A DNA stretch of 49,589 nucleotides from Mesorhizobium sp. (lineage in GTDB: Bacteria; Pseudomonadota; Alphaproteobacteria; Rhizobiales; Rhizobiaceae). A model generated the notes under the pieces. It was not told where the DNA came from, did no database searches, and worked only from the letters and a program-made list of their open reading frames with translations. The stretch is from contig NZ_SUEG01000028.1 in assembly GCF_005063415.1 (NCBI RefSeq), positions 1 to 49,589 of the forward strand. Direction: 5' to 3'. Positions 45,421 to 49,589 of this stretch are shown piece by piece (position 1 is the first letter of the stretch; each line of letters opens with the position of its first letter). The position numbers and the translations under genes were made by a program.

Positions 45421-45439
45421 GCCTTCTTTTCCGTGCCGC

Positions 45440-46624
45440 TCATGCCTTTGCTCTTTTCTTGGCGCGTGGCGGCAGGCCGGCAAAAACCTCGTCCATATGC
45501 TCGCCCAGCCCCGGCGGCGGCCTGCTCGGCAAAGGTGCCTCGCCATCAACCATGAAGCCGCCGCGCACCACGGTCAGCGGCTTGTCCATCCCGGACACAG
45601 CCGGGAAGCGCGCCGTCATGCCGCGCTCGATCACCTGTCGCTCCTGCAGTACCTGCGGGATTGTCAGTACCCGGCCTGCCGGCACGCCGGCGCGATTGAA
45701 CGTCTCCTCCCAGGCGGCGGCCGAGCCGCTCGCCAAGGCATCCTCGATCAGCGCTTTCAATGCAATGCGGTTCTGCTTGCGCGTTTCTCGCTCGGCAAAG
45801 CGGACATCCGACGCCAGCTCCGGCCGACCGATCAACCGGCACAGTGTGACGAACTGCTCTTGCTTGTTGGCGGCGATGTTGAGCAAGCCGTCGCCGGTGC
45901 GAAACGCACCAGACGGCGCGGCCGTCATGTTTTCATTGCCCATCGGCTGCGGCTCGACGTCCGCGGTCAGATAGTTCGACACCGGCCAGCCGAGCGCAGA
46001 AAGCGTGCATTCGAGCATCGAGACGTCGAGGAACGCGCCCTCGCCTGTCGTCTTCTGCTTGACCAATGCGGCGGTAATGGCGAACGCCCCGACCAGCCCG
46101 CCAAGCGTATCGGCAACGGGATAGCCGACACGCAGCGGCGCCGTTTCCGGTGTACCGGTGATGCTCATAATGCCGGAAAGACCCTGGATGATCTGGTCGT
46201 AGGCTGGATTGTCGCGCATCGGCCCGGTCTGGCCGAAGCCTGATATCGCACAATAGACAAGGCTTGGCCGGACCTCTTTCAGCCTGGCATGGCCAAGCCC
46301 CAGCCGGTCCATTACGCCGGGGCGGAAATTCTCGACCAGCGCGTCGGCCGACGCGACCAGATCGAGGAAGCGTTCGCGGTCTGCCTCCCGCTTGAGATCG
46401 AGCGCCACCGAGCGTTTGCCGGCATTCTGCGCCAGGAACGAAGCGCCCATGCCCGCCCGGTTGAGCTCCGGAGAGGCGCCGAGCTGGCGCGCCAGATCAC
46501 CGCCTTGCGGCGTCTCGACCTTGATGACGTCGGCCCCGAGCAACGCCAGCTGGTAGGCGCAATAGGGGCCGGCCAGCACATTGGTCAGGTCAAGGATGCG
46601 GATGCCGGAAAGCAGGTCTGTCAT
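45440..46624 (-). CDS. Family III (CaiB/BaiF) CoA-transferase
   Basis: 394 aa, full length. Family features include LSGIRILDLTNVLAGPYCAY and the catalytic aspartate, D172 in YPVADTLGG, equivalent to Asp169 of formyl-CoA transferase. It moves CoA between carboxylic acids. The stop is 19 bp from the lyase start and the start is 15 bp after tctA, so it is in one operon with them. A role in making citryl-CoA or a related thioester is inferred from context; the family acts on many acids. Confidence 0.92.
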   Translation of the reverse strand: MTDLLSGIRILDLTNVLAGPYCAYQLALLGADVIKVETPQGGDLARQLGASPELNRAGMGASFLAQNAGKRSVALDLKREADRERFLDLVASADALVENFRPGVMDRLGLGHARLKEVRPSLVYCAISGFGQTGPMRDNPAYDQIIQGLSGIMSITGTPETAPLRVGYPVADTLGGLVGAFAITAALVKQKTTGEGAFLDVSMLECTLSALGWPVSNYLTADVEPQPMGNENMTAAPSGAFRTGDGLLNIAANKQEQFVTLCRLIGRPELASDVRFAERETRKQNRIALKALIEDALASGSAAAWEETFNRAGVPAGRVLTIPQVLQERQVIERGMTARFPAVSGMDKPLTVVRGGFMVDGEAPLPSRPPPGLGEHMDEVFAGLPPRAKKRAKA

Positions 46625-46639
46625 GACGTCACGAACAGC

Positions 46640-48163
46640 TCAGGCATCGCCCGGCACGTGCTCCGGTCCGCGTATGCGCCTGTGCTCGATGTAGGCCCAG
46701 ATATGCGGTCCGACCAGCCCGATGAAGGCCAGCGTCAGCAGCGTCAGCGACAGCGGATGCTTGTAGAACACCGTCCAATCGCCGTTCGAGATGGTCATCG
46801 CGCGGCGGAACTGCGTTTCGGCAAGCGGCCCGAGAATCATGCCAATGATGACCGGCGCGGTCGGGAAATCGAAACGCCGCATCAGGAAGCCGGCGGCACC
46901 GAGCAGATAGAGGATGACGAGGTCGATCGGCGATTGCGAGATGCCGTAGGTGCCGACCGTGGCGAACACCAGGATGCCGGCATAGAGCTGCGGCGCCGGG
47001 ATCTTCAGCAATCGCACCCAAAGCCCGATCAGCGGCAGGTTGAGGACGACGAGGATGACGTTGGCGATGAACAGGCTGGCGATCAGCCCCCACACCAGGT
47101 CGGCCTGCGTCGTCAGCAGCAGCGGCCCCGGATTGATGCCGTAGCTCTGGAATGCCGACAGCATGATCGCGGCCGTCGCCGAGGTCGGCAGGCCGAGCGT
47201 CAGCATCGGCACCAGCACACCGGCCGCGGATGCATTGTTGGCCGCTTCCGGCCCGGCAACGCCCTCGATGGCGCCGACCGTGCCGAACTCCTCCTTGTGT
47301 CTGGAGAGTTTCTTCTCGATGGCATAGGAGAGGAAGGTCGGGATTTCGGCGCCGCCGGCCGGCATGGCGCCGATCGGGAAGCCGATCAGGGAGCCGCGCA
47401 GCCATGGCCTCCACGAGCGCGACCATTCAGCCGCGGTCATATAGAGCGACCCTTTCAACGGCACGATGTCGTCCTTGCCGGCATAGCGGCGCGAGGCCAT
47501 GTAAAGCGTCTCGCCAACGGCGAACAGGCCAACCGCGACGACGATGACGTCGACGCCGTCCAACAATTCGCTCATGCCGAAGGTGAAGCGCGGCTGCCCC
47601 GTCTGCAGATCGACGCCTATCATGCCGACGACGAAGCCGACGAACAGGCTGGTCAGGCCGCGCACCGACGACGAGCCGAGCACCGCCGAAACCGTGATGA
47701 AGGCCAGCACCATCAGCGAGAAATATTCGGCCGGACCGAAAGCCAGCGCGAATTTGACGACGATCGGCGCCAGGAAGGCAACGCCGATAGTGCCCAGCGT
47801 GCCAGCGACGAAGGAGCCGATCGCCGAGGTTGCCAAGGCCGCACCGCCGCGGCCGGAGCGGGCCATTCGGTTGCCTTCCAGCGCGGTGACGATAGTGGCG
47901 CTTTCGCCAGGCGTGTTGAGCAGGATCGATGTCGTCGAGCCGCCATACATGGCGCCGTAATAGATGCCGGCAAACAGGATGAACGACGCCTCCGGCGCCA
48001 CCTGATAGGTTATCGGCAGCAGCAGCGCGATGGTCAGTGCCGGTCCGAGGCCGGGCAGCACGCCGATCGCAGTCCCCAGTGTGGTGCCGACCAGGCACCA
48101 TATGAGATTGGTCGGCGAGAACGCGACCGAAAATCCGTGCGCGAGATGGCCGAGCGTTTCCAT
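46640..48163 (-). CDS. tctA: TctA, large permease of a tripartite tricarboxylate transporter
   Basis: 507 aa with about 11-12 membrane helices. The family signature [20 protein letters not shown] lies at about 38-57, and [20 protein letters not shown] follows. Second signature copy: [20 protein letters not shown] near 260. It forms the channel for secondary uptake driven by ion gradients, with TctB and the periplasmic TctC. It starts 4 bp after tctB. Confidence 0.95.
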   Translation of the reverse strand: METLGHLAHGFSVAFSPTNLIWCLVGTTLGTAIGVLPGLGPALTIALLLPITYQVAPEASFILFAGIYYGAMYGGSTTSILLNTPGESATIVTALEGNRMARSGRGGAALATSAIGSFVAGTLGTIGVAFLAPIVVKFALAFGPAEYFSLMVLAFITVSAVLGSSSVRGLTSLFVGFVVGMIGVDLQTGQPRFTFGMSELLDGVDVIVVAVGLFAVGETLYMASRRYAGKDDIVPLKGSLYMTAAEWSRSWRPWLRGSLIGFPIGAMPAGGAEIPTFLSYAIEKKLSRHKEEFGTVGAIEGVAGPEAANNASAAGVLVPMLTLGLPTSATAAIMLSAFQSYGINPGPLLLTTQADLVWGLIASLFIANVILVVLNLPLIGLWVRLLKIPAPQLYAGILVFATVGTYGISQSPIDLVILYLLGAAGFLMRRFDFPTAPVIIGMILGPLAETQFRRAMTISNGDWTVFYKHPLSLTLLTLAFIGLVGPHIWAYIEHRRIRGPEHVPGDA

Positions 48164-48167
48164 GGCG

Positions 48168-48701
48168 TCAGCCCCTCAGCATGGCAACGACCGAATCGAC
48201 GATCGCGTTCAGCTGGTTTTCGATGAAGCCGGCGCCGATATTGACACCGAGTGCCCTGGCAAAGCCGAAATAGGCGGCCAGTGCCAGGATCAGACCGAGC
48301 AGCACGTCACGCAGCGGACGCCGGCTGCCGAAACCGTGGCAGATGAGAACGAACATGATGACAGATGCGGCGGTAAAGCCGAGCGGCTGGATCAGCACGA
48401 GGTTGGCGATCAGTCCGAGGGCGACGATGCCCATCGCCTTCCAGTCGGTCGGCGTCTCCTTTTCGTCCTCCGGCTGCCATCCGCCCCGCAAGGCGGCAAT
48501 GATGAGCAGCAGCGACAGGATCATCATCCCGGCCATGGTGATGTAGGGAAAGACGGTCGGGCCGACCTTGGAATAGAGCGGCGACACCGGGATTGCCAGC
48601 GTCTGCCAGGCAACCGCACCCGCACAGGCGAGGAGCCCGACGCCGATCAGCAGTTCGGGCACTGCAAGGCGCGGCGGCGCCTGCTGGTCGCTGGTGCTCA
48701 T
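48168..48701 (-). CDS. tctB: TctB, small permease subunit
   Basis: 177 aa, four membrane helices with the long loop ([20 protein letters not shown]) between the second and third typical of the family. Sequence similarity among TctB proteins is low, so identity rests mainly on size, topology and position between tctC and tctA. Confidence 0.88.
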   Translation of the reverse strand: MSTSDQQAPPRLAVPELLIGVGLLACAGAVAWQTLAIPVSPLYSKVGPTVFPYITMAGMMILSLLLIIAALRGGWQPEDEKETPTDWKAMGIVALGLIANLVLIQPLGFTAASVIMFVLICHGFGSRRPLRDVLLGLILALAAYFGFARALGVNIGAGFIENQLNAIVDSVVAMLRG

Positions 48702-48855
48702 GATCGTCCTCCCAATGTCGGTCCCTTGGGGCCGGTTCTCCTTGGACCGGTCTCACTCGGCCGATCTCGGCGTAGTTTCACCTCCGGCGCCGCGTATGTC
48801 CATGCGGCTGGCGAAAGTCGGCAGGGCCGGGGCAGGCCGCCCCTTGCCGAGAGCA

Positions 48856-49589
48856 TCACGCCAGGCCGAGGTCCTTGAGGATCGTCCCGATGCGGGCCGT
48901 GTCTTCGGCGACGAATTTCGCATAGTCGTCACCGGTGAGCAGGATCTGCGTCCAGTTGCGGTTCTTGCATTCGGTGGCCCAGGCGTCGCTCTTGGCCATG
49001 GTCTCGATCAGCTTGATCATTGCTGCCTTGTCGTCGTCCGAGACGCCGGGCGGTGCGAAGACGCCGCGCCAGTTGAACAGCTCGACGTCGATGCCGGCTT
49101 CCTTCATCGTCGGGGCATCAATCCCCTCCTGGCGTTTGTCGGCGGAGATCGCAAGCAGCCGCAGCGCACCCGCCTTGACCTGTTCGGCAAACTCGCCATA
49201 GCCGGAGATGCCGGCCGCGACCTGGTTGCCGAGCAGCGCCGACAGCGCCTCGCCGCCGCCGGCAAACGGCACATAGGAGAGATTGGTGGCCGGAACACCG
49301 ACGGTCTTGGCGATGAGGCCGAACAAGATGTGGTCCGAGCCGCCGGCCGAACCGCCAGCGACCGGAACCTGCGTCGGGTCAGCCTTGAGAGCAGCGACAA
49401 AGTCCGCGGCCGTCTTGAACGGCGAGGCAGCCGGCACCACAAGCGCCTCGAACTCGCCGGTGAGGCGGGCGATCGGCGTCACTTCGGTAAGGTTGTTCGC
49501 CGCCTTGTTGGCGATAATGGCGCCGACCATGACCATGCCGGCCACCATCAGCGCATTGCCCTTGCCGTTCCACTGGTTGACGAACTGCG
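48856..49589 (-). CDS. tctC: TctC, periplasmic tricarboxylate-binding protein, partial
   Basis: About 244 C-terminal residues; the N-terminus with the signal peptide lies beyond the right edge. The frame is open to the end (QFVNQWNGKGNALMVAGMVM...). Family sequences include TNLSYVPFAGGGEALSALLG, FNWRGVFAPPGVSDDDKAAM and DDYAKFVAEDTARI. It binds the solute and passes it to TctAB. It is 154 bp upstream of tctB, a gap that allows differential expression. Confidence 0.93.
   Translation of the reverse strand, partial: QFVNQWNGKGNALMVAGMVMVGAIIANKAANNLTEVTPIARLTGEFEALVVPAASPFKTAADFVAALKADPTQVPVAGGSAGGSDHILFGLIAKTVGVPATNLSYVPFAGGGEALSALLGNQVAAGISGYGEFAEQVKAGALRLLAISADKRQEGIDAPTMKEAGIDVELFNWRGVFAPPGVSDDDKAAMIKLIETMAKSDAWATECKNRNWTQILLTGDDYAKFVAEDTARIGTILKDLGLA

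Noticed and set aside
46289-48226. Plus-strand open frame (645 codons) opposite the CoA-transferase and tctA
   Set aside because: Antisense shadow with no ribosome binding site or domain.

Overview
The window looks like a chromosomal segment of an alphaproteobacterium of the Rhizobiales, most likely Mesorhizobium or a close relative in the Phyllobacteriaceae. The grounds are the high GC, the rhizobial type of heterotetrameric sarcosine oxidase, the ubiE-ubiB-coaBC order, tripartite tricarboxylate (TTT) transport genes, and short dispersed hairpins of the kind found between genes in rhizobia. This placement rests on recognised gene families and gene order, not on a database search.

Layout. 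1-4908 (minus): sarcosine oxidase soxB-soxD-soxA-soxG, with soxG cut by the window edge. 5177-8588 (plus): an SDR oxidoreductase, a SET-domain protein, a candidate small RNA, rpsU (S21), a TPR lipoprotein and a DUF992 secreted protein. 9003-10460 (plus): an MFS exporter behind a palindromic operator. 10457-14408 (minus): ubiE, ubiB and coaBC; this CoaBC carries an extra N-terminal FitA-like ribbon-helix-helix domain. 14575-16968 (plus): adenosine deaminase, uracil phosphoribosyltransferase and a retropepsin-like protein. 17079-24716 (minus): a nucleoside uptake and salvage cluster (BMP-type binding protein, ABC ATPase, two permeases, cytidine deaminase, purine nucleoside phosphorylase, thymidine phosphorylase) with slyX lying antisense inside it. 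24932-25990 (minus): msrA and a small membrane protein. 26409-26498: tRNA-Ser(GGA).

26.5-33.4 kb is an accessory-looking stretch of small, loosely packed genes: a zinc-ribbon protein, a histidine-kinase fragment beside an orphan tRNA-Arg 3' end, a pentapeptide-repeat protein, small helical ORFs, a heme-copper-oxidase-like mini membrane protein, a YdeI-like protein, DUF3597 and two DUF3606 genes. A GT-C-like membrane protein follows at 33404. 35121-43430 (plus) is a complete high-affinity potassium system, kdpFABC-kdpDE, with two extra small membrane-protein genes. 43551-44493 holds a small secreted protein and a NUDIX hydrolase. 44569-49589 (minus) is tctC-tctB-tctA, a family III CoA-transferase and a short citrate-synthase-like protein (probable citryl-CoA lyase), which together look like a tricarboxylate import, CoA-activation and cleavage pathway.

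The most unusual items are the ribbon-helix-helix/CoaBC fusion with repeated operator-like 8-mers over its promoter, the orphan tRNA-Arg 3' end next to a broken kinase gene, the extra small proteins in the kdp operon, and the TTT/CoA-transferase/lyase cluster.
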